From a virus, in IMG/VR virus record IMGVR_UViG_3300027973_000059, positions 1-64,000 of that record: a DNA stretch of 64,000 nucleotides; one strand, written 5' to 3'. Numbering within the stretch: position 1 is the stretch's first letter; every line of letters begins with the position of its first letter. The notes under the pieces are model-generated. The model was not told where the DNA came from. It did no database searches and saw nothing but the letters and a program-made list of their open reading frames with translations. A program made the translations under genes and the position numbers. Shown piece by piece: positions 1 to 6,954 of this stretch.

Positions 1-1
1 G

Positions 2-460
2 TTATTTTTGCGTTGGTAGGCTAAGAACTTCTTCGTAGTCTTTGTAGGAAACTTCAATCCATCCTATTTCAAAATCAACCCATCTTTTAGAAAGCTCGTA
101 GTGTGCTAATTGTTTGTCTTCTGCAAGTAAACCATCTTCAAAAGCTTTTGTCAAATTATTTAAATCCGGAGTTGATTGGTGAAATCGTCCATGATGTAAT
201 TTCTTTTTTTTCTTTGACCAAGAGGGTGGAACTGGTATAAAGAAAGTTATGGAAGCACCTACCGGAGGCATCACAAAGTTTTTTATTTTTGCTTCTGCTG
301 ACAAATCAATTTTGTACTGATTATATTTTTCTAATCTAAGCAATCTTTTTAGTCCGGGTGGTCTTAGCCTTTCCCTTGGAATTCTAAAGAATATACGGTC
401 CCCTTGTGTTGCTCTTACATGGGTCTGGGGTGTTATGTTAAGAATTACTTTCTTTGACAT
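2..460 (-). CDS. RusA-like Holliday junction resolvase
   Basis: The 152-residue product resembles RusA-family endodeoxyribonucleases, which cut Holliday junctions and branched DNA during phage recombination and before packaging. The family core is visible: a hydrophobic strand ending in PVPPSW near residues 75-81, then PDLNNLTK (98-105) followed by an acidic pair (E114, D115) matching the D-x-D-N-x-x-K and DD motifs of E. coli RusA. The second Asp of the first motif is Asn (N101) here. The 70-residue N-terminal part is longer than in RusA and is not recognised. The start overlaps the upstream RHH gene by 23 bp, so the two are probably co-transcribed. Family assignment comes from motif recognition only. 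Confidence 0.75.
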   Translation of the reverse strand: MSKKVILNITPQTHVRATQGDRIFFRIPRERLRPPGLKRLLRLEKYNQYKIDLSAEAKIKNFVMPPVGASITFFIPVPPSWSKKKKKLHHGRFHQSTPDLNNLTKAFEDGLLAEDKQLAHYELSKRWVDFEIGWIEVSYKDYEEVLSLPTQK

Positions 461-590
461 TAGTTTTATCTTTTAAAGTTTTTAACAGAATAAATTCTAC
501 TGTCTTAGTTACCGACCATCTTTTTTTGTCTGCCAGTTTTATAAGTTTCTCATGAACTTCTGGAGTTAGATAAATTGTTGTACGTTTCAT
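438..590 (-). CDS. Small ribbon-helix-helix DNA-binding protein
   Basis: A 50-residue ORF starts at the ATG complementary to 588-590 and ends at TAA (438-440). Its sequence begins MKRTTIYLTPEVHEKL and continues through a Lys/Trp-rich turn into a hydrophobic helix, the pattern of an Arc/CopG-type RHH fold (beta strand, helix, helix). Such dimers bind short palindromes and often repress their own promoter. A perfect 12-bp palindrome, ATGTTATAACAT, lies 28 bp upstream (619-630), which fits autoregulation. It overlaps the RusA-like gene downstream. Confidence 0.6.
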   Translation of the reverse strand: MKRTTIYLTPEVHEKLIKLADKKRWSVTKTVEFILLKTLKDKTNVKESNS

Positions 591-618
591 AATGATTCAC
601 TTTGATGCAAGATACATT

Positions 619-637
619 ATGTTATAACATTGTACAA
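619..637. promoter_or_regulatory. Palindromic operator candidate upstream of RHH gene
   Basis: ATGTTATAACAT (619-630) is a perfect 12-bp palindrome and recurs exactly at 6520-6531, also in non-coding DNA. The adjoining AACATTGTACAA (626-637) recurs at 6662-6673. The site sits between the terminator of the small gene at 728-952 and the start of the RHH gene, close to a TATCTTG stretch that could be its -7 element. A role as operator is inference. Confidence 0.45.
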
Positions 638-650
638 CTTTATGTACATA

Positions 651-675
651 AAAAAACCTCCTTTTTTAAGGGAGG
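651..675 (-). terminator. Rho-independent terminator
   Basis: Read on the minus strand, CCTCC and GGAGG form a stem around an A-rich loop and are followed by seven T. It lies just downstream of the stop of the minus-strand gene 728-952. Confidence 0.7.
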
Positions 676-727
676 CTAAGTCAAACGAGAAAACATCAAC
701 CGAACCATCTTTGTTCCTATTGGATAA

Positions 728-952
728 TTATTTTTTCTTTTTCATTGCTTTTAAAGCATATCCGACTTTCTTTTCTTTTAAAGATGAAGCACCTCTGCTT
801 TTCAATTGCGTCTGCATTGCGGCTCTACTTTTCTTTTCAAAGGCATCTTGGTCAGCTTTCTTAACTAAGCGTCCCATTTCGGTTCTTACCATGCCTTTTG
901 GGGCTGGTTGTTCCATTACTTCCATGTCTGTTGTTATTTGCTCCAGTGCCAT
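728..952 (-). CDS. Small basic protein of unknown function
   Basis: A 74-residue basic protein starting MALEQITTDM and ending in a run of lysines (KAMKKKK). The reading frame is open further upstream to 1000, but the promoter core TATATTTG at 967-974 lies inside that extension, so the ATG at 952 is the more credible start, with a leader of about 10 nt. Flanked by its own promoter and a terminator at 651-675, it forms a monocistronic unit. No family recognised. Confidence 0.6.
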   Translation of the reverse strand: MALEQITTDMEVMEQPAPKGMVRTEMGRLVKKADQDAFEKKSRAAMQTQLKSRGASSLKEKKVGYALKAMKKKK

Positions 953-966
953 AATATAAATTTTAC

Positions 967-974
967 CAAATATA
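967..974 (-). promoter_or_regulatory. Promoter core (TATATTTG)
   Basis: Minus-strand TATATTTG matches the Bacteroidota -7 consensus TAnnTTTG and lies 14 bp upstream of the ATG at 952. No good TTTG was found at the usual spacing. Confidence 0.5.
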
Positions 975-1313
975 CGAAATATTTTTTCCACCATGACCAA
1001 AATATATTAAAAATAATTCCGAAATGTTCTACATCAACACTTCCTCAGGGGTCCGCTATATATAAATGACCGCGATTTTTTTTTGGGGCTTTGATTCTCC
1101 TGCACCGGGTAGGTCTTGTTTCTTGGTCCATGCATTGATTGATTGAGGTTGTTGATTTCAGTGAGTTTGAGGGGTATGGGCTATGGTCATGGTCATGGTA
1201 TTGGTGGTGGCGTGGGTGTGGGTTGGGTCATGCACTTTTCTATGCTGTATGGTATGGGTATATAGATAGGGTATACAGGGGTATTGGTTGTAGCTACATT
1301 GGTAAGTTTACCC
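975..1313. other. Divergent intergenic control region, G/T-rich on plus strand
   Basis: About 340 bp without a convincing gene separate the minus-strand unit ending at 728 from the plus-strand unit starting at 1340. Positions 1139-1290 are strongly G+T-rich, with the GGG(TGT)GGG(TT)GGG run near 1211-1230 preceded by GG-repeats that could form a G-quadruplex. A stretch of nine T follows a weak dyad (GGTC/GACC) near 1050-1085. A 61-residue frame at 1139-1324 is compositionally odd (Trp/Gly-rich) and overlaps the next promoter, so it is not taken as a gene. Confidence 0.5.
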
Positions 1314-1329
1314 TATCTTTGTAGCTACA
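1289..1329 (+). promoter_or_regulatory. Promoter flanked by two TGTAGCTACA operators
   Basis: The -7 element TATCTTTG (1314-1321) is bracketed by two copies of the perfect palindrome TGTAGCTACA at 1289-1298 and 1320-1329, 31 bp apart. The second copy overlaps the end of the -7 element and the predicted transcription start, a classic repressor position. A third copy is at 46864-46873, next to another promoter. The downstream gene encodes an RHH-like protein, so autoregulation is likely but inferred. Confidence 0.6.
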
Positions 1330-1339
1330 AAATATTTAT

Positions 1340-1681
1340 ATGGCAAAAAGCAAACCAATTGGAGTTAGATTTGACTTATATAAGTTGGATATGATTCAAA
1401 AAGAGCAGAATTTGACATCTGTTCAACAAGTAGTTAATTATTTCTTGGATGGGTACAAAAGCATTTCTGTTTCAGGGACTCTTCTTGAAATTATAAATAC
1501 AGATGGGGAACCTAATATTTTAGGCAAAAGTAAAGTTAAAAGAGGAGCGCCTTTTAAAAATATGCCCCCTTATCACACAGATGCCCCAAATTTGGAAGAA
1601 ATAGCTAATTTCTTACCAACACCCCCTGAAAATTTAAAAGGTCTAGATTTGGCTATATGGAAGTCTGAGAATTGGAAATAA
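1340..1681 (+). CDS. RHH/CopG-like regulator
   Basis: The first 45 of 113 residues (starting MAKSKPIGVRF) resemble the RHH-type proteins of Bacteroidota phages: a beta strand GVRFDLYKLDMI, then helices with TSVQQVVNYFLDGY. The remainder is Pro-rich and unlike known domains. It probably binds DNA as a dimer. The two TGTAGCTACA palindromes around its promoter are the obvious candidate targets. The ATG is 19 nt downstream of the -7 element. Confidence 0.55.
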   Translation: MAKSKPIGVRFDLYKLDMIQKEQNLTSVQQVVNYFLDGYKSISVSGTLLEIINTDGEPNILGKSKVKRGAPFKNMPPYHTDAPNLEEIANFLPTPPENLKGLDLAIWKSENWK

Positions 1682-1710
1682 TTCGTATCTTAGTGGTAAA
1701 TATTGAAGAT

Positions 1711-2634
1711 ATGCCACAAGATTTATTGAAATCAATGAAAAAAAATGCAAGTGATACCGTATCTGTAGGTAACGCTAGATTAAAAGCATACCAAGACAGT
1801 TTAAATATTTATAATAAAAGCAATAAATTACAAAAAGATTTAAAAGCAAGATTAACTTTACCTTGGAGTGAATTGAAAAAATATAATAGTCTAGACGATA
1901 TAGTAAAACGTAATGAGGAACTTAAAAAAAATAAAATAAAACCAATAGGCGAAACATCACCTTATTATGTAAAAGATGATGATGGTAAATACGCATCACA
2001 CCCAAAACATACAAATCAAACAATACCAGTTTATAAAAAACCTACAAAACCAGAAAATACACCAGAAGTTGTAACAAGTGAGTCAGACCCTAGATTAAAG
2101 AAGTATCAAGATAGCTTAACTGCATATAATAAATCCAATGATTTATATAAACAATTACTAAAACAGGGAAAAGAAGGTAATCAAGGAATTAGAGAGCAAG
2201 TAAGAGATAAGATGGCTCTTGAAGAAGTCAACTATCGTGGTAATGTAGGTATGCCATTTTCATATGAAGGAATTAAACCAGACTATGTATTAGGTACTAG
2301 AACTCCTAAAGAAAATAAAGGATATTTACCACATTATAAAAAACCTGTACAACCAATTAAATATCAAAAATCAGAAGATATTCAATCTACTCCATTGTCT
2401 TTAATGAAAAAACCAGAAGTAATTGTTAAAAAACAAAATAATTACGATGAAGGGGAATCTATAATGTTGCGTATGCCAGATAGACTAGGTGGTGGGGGTG
2501 GTGCGTTTATAGGTACTAAAAAGAAAGACGGAACTGTAGAATATGTTAAACCTGAAGATTTTAAAAGAATGGGAGTTCCTCCTTATGGTCAAGAATTTAT
2601 TTTAAACCAATTAGCTAAAAAAGATGAAAAGTAA
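1711..2634 (+). CDS. Unknown protein with internal duplication
   Basis: A 307-residue basic protein. The frame extends upstream to a TTG at 1672 inside the preceding gene, and the ATG at 1711 (MPQDLLKS) is preferred. It contains two copies of a unit: RLKAYQDSLNIYNKSNKL near residues 20-40 and RLKKYQDSLTAYNKSNDL near 130-150. Each is followed by a Tyr/Lys/Pro linker (PVYKKPTKP; PHYKKPVQP). A Gly-rich stretch (GGGGGAF) lies near residue 265. No catalytic motif is visible. Seven bases separate it from the zincin-like gene downstream, suggesting joint expression. Function unknown; a virion or ejected protein is possible. Confidence 0.55.
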   Translation: MPQDLLKSMKKNASDTVSVGNARLKAYQDSLNIYNKSNKLQKDLKARLTLPWSELKKYNSLDDIVKRNEELKKNKIKPIGETSPYYVKDDDGKYASHPKHTNQTIPVYKKPTKPENTPEVVTSESDPRLKKYQDSLTAYNKSNDLYKQLLKQGKEGNQGIREQVRDKMALEEVNYRGNVGMPFSYEGIKPDYVLGTRTPKENKGYLPHYKKPVQPIKYQKSEDIQSTPLSLMKKPEVIVKKQNNYDEGESIMLRMPDRLGGGGGAFIGTKKKDGTVEYVKPEDFKRMGVPPYGQEFILNQLAKKDEK

Positions 2635-2640
2635 ATTAAA

Positions 2641-4005
2641 ATGATTGATATAGAAAACTACTCAAATTATCCAATTAACGACCAAATACCTAGTAATCAG
2701 TCGCTAAAAAATAAAGCCTTAGCCCAAATGAAGGCTAGAACTGATAATTATTTATCTAATCGTCCGTCTTTATCTCAATATATTAAAGATGCAGAGGAAA
2801 GGCAAAGAACTAATACTGCTAAACAAGTTGCTTTATTAGAATCGCAAAAACTTTTAAATAAAGCAGCAAGTAGTAAGGTAGCAGCAAATGCTATGAAAAA
2901 TATAGTAGAACCGGGCTTTGATGTTGCAATGTTAATAGAAGGAGGTGGATTGGCTAAAAATGCAATTAAATCTGGATTAAAATCAATGAGTAAAAAAATA
3001 GCAGTAGATGAAGCCGCATCTACTATAACTTCAAAGGGTACTACTAGATATTTTAATAAAGCTAATAAAGAACTTCCATATACTACATCAATGAGAAGTA
3101 TGGAAGAAGTTAAAAATTATAATCAAGGGCTAAAAAAACAATTTAAAACTGGTTCAACAGAAACACCTTCTGAAGCATTAAAACCATATTTAACTGATGA
3201 TAAAAAATTAGGTATTAATGATATTGATTGGGAAGAAATATCAAAAATGTATGGCCCGGCGTCTCTTTTAAGAACAAATAAAATAAAAGAAGCAGACAAA
3301 GTACTTTTAGATTTTAGAAATAGAATTTCAACTCCAGAAGGGGAAAAAAGAATGAAATCTTTATTAGGTGATAGATATGAAAAGGTAAAAAATAATATAA
3401 AAAATTTAGAATTAAAAGAAGACCCATCGGATTATGCATATTATACATCTGGTGTAATGACCGAACCATATATAGGTTTACACCCAGAATTAGATAGAGA
3501 AATGATAAAGCCAATTGTTAGACATGAAATAGAGCATGCGGTGCAAAAGGGAGCTACTACCGAAGTTGATGATATATTATCAAATTTAGAATTAAAAAAA
3601 ACTCCTAATAAAGTAAATTGGGATGAAAGAAAATTAGACAAGCAAATAAATCCACAGAATTTAAAATACAAATTAAAGGATAGACAAGATGCTACAGATT
3701 ATTTTGATTCTGGTTCTAGCGGTAGAGAAAAAGGTGCATTTCTAGGAGAATTACAACAATATATGGTTGATAAAAAACTTATATCACATCCTTATGCTGT
3801 TAATGAAATAACCCCTTCAAAAATAAGAGATGTTTTTATAGACAATATTGGGCAAGATGAATATCCGTTAAGAATATTTAACATAATGAAACCTACTGAC
3901 AATAATTATAAAATTATAGCAGATGGTTTAAATAAAATGTTAATAGGTGGGGGCGCTGTATTTGGAGCAAATAAATTAAATTCAATGAAAAATAATGAAA
4001 AGTAA
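2641..4005 (+). CDS. Putative zincin-type metalloprotein
   Basis: The 454-residue product carries the zinc-metallopeptidase signature HEIEH at 295-299, within IVRHEIEHAVQKG. This is a typical zincin helix preceded by a hydrophobic strand. The N-terminal 100 residues are helical and Lys/Ala-rich, and a short hydrophobic segment (MLIGGGAVFGANKL) lies near the C-terminus, like phage polyvalent/ejected proteins. The third zinc ligand could not be placed. Proteolytic activity and target are unknown. It lies far from the virion genes but uses similar low-GC codons. Confidence 0.5.
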   Translation: MIDIENYSNYPINDQIPSNQSLKNKALAQMKARTDNYLSNRPSLSQYIKDAEERQRTNTAKQVALLESQKLLNKAASSKVAANAMKNIVEPGFDVAMLIEGGGLAKNAIKSGLKSMSKKIAVDEAASTITSKGTTRYFNKANKELPYTTSMRSMEEVKNYNQGLKKQFKTGSTETPSEALKPYLTDDKKLGINDIDWEEISKMYGPASLLRTNKIKEADKVLLDFRNRISTPEGEKRMKSLLGDRYEKVKNNIKNLELKEDPSDYAYYTSGVMTEPYIGLHPELDREMIKPIVRHEIEHAVQKGATTEVDDILSNLELKKTPNKVNWDERKLDKQINPQNLKYKLKDRQDATDYFDSGSSGREKGAFLGELQQYMVDKKLISHPYAVNEITPSKIRDVFIDNIGQDEYPLRIFNIMKPTDNNYKIIADGLNKMLIGGGAVFGANKLNSMKNNEK

Positions 4006-4012
4006 ATTAAAA

Positions 4013-4150
4013 ATGATGAAGCGAGCAGATGGCTCTTATTCTCCACGAGGATTATGGGATAATATTCGTAATGCTAAAGGAAGTGGCAAAAAACCAACTG
4101 CCGAAATGTTAAAGCAAGAAAAGAAAATTAAATCAGAAGAAAAGAAATAG
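4013..4150 (+). CDS. Small conserved phage protein (SYSPRGLWDN type)
   Basis: A 45-residue basic ORF beginning MMKRADGSYSPRGLWDN and ending in a Lys/Glu helix. I recognise the SPRGLWDNIR...GKKPT pattern as a short protein common in aquatic phage genomes, usually beside the protein encoded next (4153). No function is known. Start and stop are tightly spaced with both neighbours (8 and 2 bp). Confidence 0.6.
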   Translation: MMKRADGSYSPRGLWDNIRNAKGSGKKPTAEMLKQEKKIKSEEKK

Positions 4151-4152
4151 TT

Positions 4153-4437
4153 ATGGCTGGAGCTTGGCAACGTAAAGAAGGTAAAAATCCTGAAGGTGGA
4201 TTAAACGCTAAAGGTCGTGCGTCTTATAATGCAGAAACTGGTGGTAATCTAAAAGCTCCGGTTAAGTCTGGCGTTAATCCTCGTAGAGTTTCTTTTGCAG
4301 CTCGTTTTGCTGGTATGCTTGGAGCAATGAAGAAACCAAATGGCGAACCAACAAGGAAAGCCTTAGCATTAAAAGCTTGGGGATTTGGGAGCGTTGAAGC
4401 TGCTCGCAAGTTTGCTAATGCACATAAAAAATCTTAG
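4153..4437 (+). CDS. DUF6321-like small basic phage protein
   Basis: A 94-residue protein starting MAGAWQRKEGKNPEGGLNAKG, with RASYNAETGGNLKAP and KKPNGEPTRKALALKAW motifs. I recognise this as the widespread phage family DUF6321. It is strongly basic, which would suit nucleic-acid contact. Its function is not established. It ends the 1340-4437 plus-strand run and converges with the minus-strand gene at 4439 with one base between stops. Confidence 0.7.
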   Translation: MAGAWQRKEGKNPEGGLNAKGRASYNAETGGNLKAPVKSGVNPRRVSFAARFAGMLGAMKKPNGEPTRKALALKAWGFGSVEAARKFANAHKKS

Positions 4438-4438
4438 T

Positions 4439-4816
4439 TTATTTTAATAATGCTAAATCATTTAGCAATCTTATTAGTGGTATTAAAAATCCTTCGGAAG
4501 TATTGTTATCCCCTCCTTTCATTTTAAACTCATTGTTTTTATAATATACTCTACATACTTTTTTTAACGATTCGGTTGGTAATAAAATAGCAGCATCAAG
4601 CACATCCATTCTGTATATCCAATAGTTAGCCGTAGTGGTAGCCAATCCGCTTGGTTTATTTCTAGATTTATATTCAATATATAAATTACCAGTTTTATGA
4701 ATAAGCCTATCGCTTTTTACTTCAATAAGCTTACCATTATTAAATAAATTATTAAGCCAATCTTCTGCCTTTTCTCCAAAGTTTAAATCGTGACTAAAAC
4801 TTGAAGAGTATTTCAT
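4439..4816 (-). CDS. PD-(D/E)XK nuclease-like protein
   Basis: A 125-residue protein with a probable restriction-endonuclease-like core: conserved E15 (FGEKAEDW), then D36 in EVKSDR and E48-Y-K50 in GNLYIEYKSR, matching the D...ExK arrangement, followed by PSGLATTTANYW as in small phage resolvase/nuclease proteins. It sits at the end of a minus-strand recombination operon with a YqaJ-like exonuclease, which supports a role in DNA processing. Substrate unknown. Confidence 0.6.
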   Translation of the reverse strand: MKYSSSFSHDLNFGEKAEDWLNNLFNNGKLIEVKSDRLIHKTGNLYIEYKSRNKPSGLATTTANYWIYRMDVLDAAILLPTESLKKVCRVYYKNNEFKMKGGDNNTSEGFLIPLIRLLNDLALLK

Positions 4817-4819
4817 TCG

Positions 4820-5098
4820 TTAATTTTTAACTTCCTTTTGTTGATTTAGAATTTCTTTTCCTTTATCTGATAATGGTCTAGCATATATTCTTAATTTCTT
4901 TTGTGTAGTTGGGCATACAAAAGTTAAGCCTGCATCTAAATAAGCTTTGATTACTAATTCTAAAACTCCATCAGCATCTTCGCTTGCGCCAATTACATGA
5001 GGTTCGTCATAATCAAATTGCATACAGAAATCACATCCGTCTAGTGGTTGTGCATCTTGCGGAAGGTTTAATTGTTTTTCTTTTTTAGATTTTGCCAT
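4820..5098 (-). CDS. Unknown protein in recombination operon
   Basis: A 92-residue protein. The frame opens with TTG at 5125, but the ATG at 5098 (MAKSKKEK) is preferred. It has a CDFCMQFDYDEPH segment and two further Cys-free beta-like stretches. A CxxC pair alone does not prove zinc binding. The start overlaps the exonuclease gene by 14 bp, indicating translational coupling. No family recognised. Confidence 0.55.
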   Translation of the reverse strand: MAKSKKEKQLNLPQDAQPLDGCDFCMQFDYDEPHVIGASEDADGVLELVIKAYLDAGLTFVCPTTQKKLRIYARPLSDKGKEILNQQKEVKN

Positions 5099-5813
5099 TG
5101 TTAAAGTTTTTGTGGGTGTTTTCAATATCTTGTAAAAATTCTCTTGCTTTTTCTACTTTTTGCTCAATGCGTAAAATATCATCTTCGTTTCTACTAACGT
5201 CAAACATAAGTATTCTTTCTTCCATAGCTATATCATCAAACTTCATGTTTAATTCTAGCTTCATGGCTTCTCTTACAAACTCTGGGCTTTCTTCTGAAAT
5301 TACATCTAGCTTTTTAAGTAAATAATACTTCTCTTGTTGTATAATATTATCTGGTGTATTTACAAGGCAATAAGCAATGGTAGCTTTGGTTTTACCCGTA
5401 AGCCACATATATGACATCATTTGCCAATAGTATAAATTATCAAGTTTATCTGGGATATTACCTAAGAATGTCCATAGGTCATAGCTAGATTTAATATCAA
5501 TAATTCCATCATCAATAATATCTGGTAGCCCTGTTATGTATTTATTTGAAAATCTTTCCGTATTTTTAACAAAAGGTTTCTTTAAGTACATAGACAATAA
5601 ATCAATCGATTCTTGCTCTACTTCAATTCCTTTTTTCATTTGCTTTGTTTGAATATCTTTACTCCTATTATACTTATTAGAAATATAAACATCAAGCAAA
5701 TGTCTTTGTGCGGTCTTAGAAAGTAACCCAGCTTCTTTGTCCGCTTTTGTTACTGGCTCAGTCATTATATATCCTACAGAGCTTGCTCTAATTAGTGTTT
5801 CATTCCAATTCAT
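5085..5813 (-). CDS. YqaJ-like viral recombinase / exonuclease
   Basis: A 242-residue protein resembling lambda-exonuclease/YqaJ proteins, which resect double-stranded ends for phage recombination. Visible motifs are RASSVGYIM at the N-terminus, GIEVEQESI (62-70), GLPDIID (96-102) with catalytic-type D98, and IIDIKSS with D106-x-K108, followed by YYWQMMSYMWLTG, the conserved substrate-contact helix. A C-terminal coiled-coil tail follows. No partner single-strand annealing protein is recognised, although the gene immediately upstream (5816-6178) could serve. Confidence 0.75.
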   Translation of the reverse strand: MNWNETLIRASSVGYIMTEPVTKADKEAGLLSKTAQRHLLDVYISNKYNRSKDIQTKQMKKGIEVEQESIDLLSMYLKKPFVKNTERFSNKYITGLPDIIDDGIIDIKSSYDLWTFLGNIPDKLDNLYYWQMMSYMWLTGKTKATIAYCLVNTPDNIIQQEKYYLLKKLDVISEESPEFVREAMKLELNMKFDDIAMEERILMFDVSRNEDDILRIEQKVEKAREFLQDIENTHKNFNNGKI

Positions 5814-5815
5814 AG

Positions 5816-6178
5816 TTATAAAGATTTATGTTTAGCGTTATAAGATTCCAATACTTCTGGATTATTTTTAGCCATTAATTCCCAAGCTCTTAACTCATCT
5901 CTAGTCTTGCAAGCATTTATAAACTCTATTGTTTTTTCAGCTAAAGATTTTTTAGATTGGGTAGGAATAATTTCATCTGGGATTTCTTGGTAAAATTCAT
6001 TTAAATCTTTTAATTTAATTACATTTTGCTTGTGATACTCTTCCACAAGTTCTCTTGCATAGTCAAGAGCTTTGGTAGCAGATTCTCCCTCGTTAAGAGC
6101 AAATTCAACGCCAATTTTTTCAGAAGAATAATTTCCTAAGTTAAATGTTCTAGTGTAGTTAATGGTTTGTATGTGCAT
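5816..6178 (-). CDS. Unknown protein preceding the exonuclease
   Basis: A 120-residue protein, MHIQTINYTRTFNLG..., with a beta-rich N-terminus, an amphipathic helix (ALDYARELVEEYHKQN) and an acidic linker. Two bases separate its stop from the exonuclease start, so both are made from one transcript. It might be a recombination partner. I do not recognise a named family. Confidence 0.5.
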   Translation of the reverse strand: MHIQTINYTRTFNLGNYSSEKIGVEFALNEGESATKALDYARELVEEYHKQNVIKLKDLNEFYQEIPDEIIPTQSKKSLAEKTIEFINACKTRDELRAWELMAKNNPEVLESYNAKHKSL

Positions 6179-6184
6179 AGTGGT

Positions 6185-6382
6185 TTATTTTATTCTAGTT
6201 ACAGTAGTTACAGTGTCAGCAGCTTTTATTTTAAATAGTTTGTTTTTGTGAGCTTCTTTTTTCTTTAAATTAGAAACCATTACCATTACTGAAGTATATG
6301 GGTTGTCTAACCTAAGATGCTCTCCTAAAGTCAAATCGGCTACCTTACTGGAAACCGAATCGGGGGAAATGTTTCTTGCCAT
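6185..6382 (-). CDS. Small unknown protein, first gene of minus operon
   Basis: A 65-residue basic protein (MARNISPDSVSSKVADLTLGEH...) with the leader promoter TAATTTTG 17 bp upstream. It is the first gene of the 4439-6382 operon. No motif identifies a function. Confidence 0.5.
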   Translation of the reverse strand: MARNISPDSVSSKVADLTLGEHLRLDNPYTSVMVMVSNLKKKEAHKNKLFKIKAADTVTTVTRIK

Positions 6383-6398
6383 GTTATTTGTTTTGGCA

Positions 6399-6406
6399 CA
6401 AAATTA
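6399..6406 (-). promoter_or_regulatory. Promoter core (TAATTTTG) for 6382-4439 operon
   Basis: Minus-strand TAATTTTG matches TAnnTTTG. It lies in an A/T-rich TTAA-repeat tract 17 bp upstream of the first ATG. Confidence 0.5.
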
Positions 6407-6445
6407 ATTTAATTAATTTAATATAAAAAATTTAATTTAATTTAT

Positions 6446-6453
6446 TATATTTG
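6446..6453 (+). promoter_or_regulatory. Promoter core (TATATTTG) of candidate small RNA
   Basis: Plus-strand TATATTTG, with no plus-strand gene before 8224 but a terminator 35 bp downstream. Confidence 0.5.
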
Positions 6454-6459
6454 TATTTC

Positions 6460-6519
6460 ATACGCATAGAAGGTTTAACAAGTAATCCCCCTTCCGTTTC
6501 TACGGTGAGGGGCTTTTTT
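6460..6519 (+). ncRNA. Candidate small non-coding RNA
   Basis: About 60 nt lie between a good promoter core (6446-6453) and a rho-independent terminator: nested hairpins CCGT/ACGG and CCCC/GGGG at 6487-6512, then six T. There is no ATG, GTG or TTG frame of useful length. The simplest reading is a short phage RNA. The alternative is a terminator that insulates the divergent operon. Confidence 0.45.
6487..6519 (+). terminator. Rho-independent terminator
   Basis: CCCC(C)TT-CCGT-TTCT-ACGG-TGAGGGG folds into a hairpin with one internal mismatch, followed by CTTTTTT on the plus strand. Confidence 0.65.
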
Positions 6520-6883
6520 ATGTTATAACATTTGTCAAGTTATAACTTTACTTATTTGCGTAGTACTACTACTAACATTTAACATATTTTGTTACAAATA
6601 CCTATAAATCAGTAGCATATTTGCCCTAATTCCATTACAACATTTTACATATTGTACCTAAAACATTGTACAATGTTCACGAATACGTGAAAGTTTGCTT
6701 TTTGTGAACAATGAGTAGTATTACTACCAATTTATGTAACTTAATCACACTTTTTAGTACGAATAAATGTTCCCAATTTGGTTACAAAAGTTCGCTAATA
6801 GTAAACTTTATCAATCATAAAAGTTACCCAATAAGGCAACTTTGAGCCGTAAATGACCAATAATCGGCTCATGTTTGAGCGAT
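6520..6883. other. Dyad-rich non-coding region, origin or control-region candidate
   Basis: Non-coding stretch with many inverted repeats: ATGTTATAACAT (6520-6531, identical to 619-630), GTAGTACTAC near 6555, ACATTGTACAATGT (6663-6676), TTCACG-AATA-CGTGAA (6676-6691), GTAGTATTACTAC near 6715, and GAGCCG...CGGCTC (6844-6870). No ORF has coding character. It may be a replication origin or a multi-operator regulatory region. Confidence 0.5.
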
Positions 6884-6914
6884 AAAAAACCCCATGTCAT
6901 TCTAAAACATGGGG
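6884..6914 (-). terminator. Rho-independent terminator
   Basis: On the minus strand CCCCATGT and ACATGGGG form an 8-bp stem followed by six T, ending the 8099-6955 operon. Confidence 0.8.
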
Positions 6915-6954
6915 CTGAAACTACAAACTATGATAACCACCGTAAAAATATAAA

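Noticed and set aside
1139-1324. 61-residue Trp/Gly-rich ORF in the G/T-rich region
   Set aside because: It overlaps the promoter and operators of the 1340 gene and its composition simply reflects the G/T-rich DNA.
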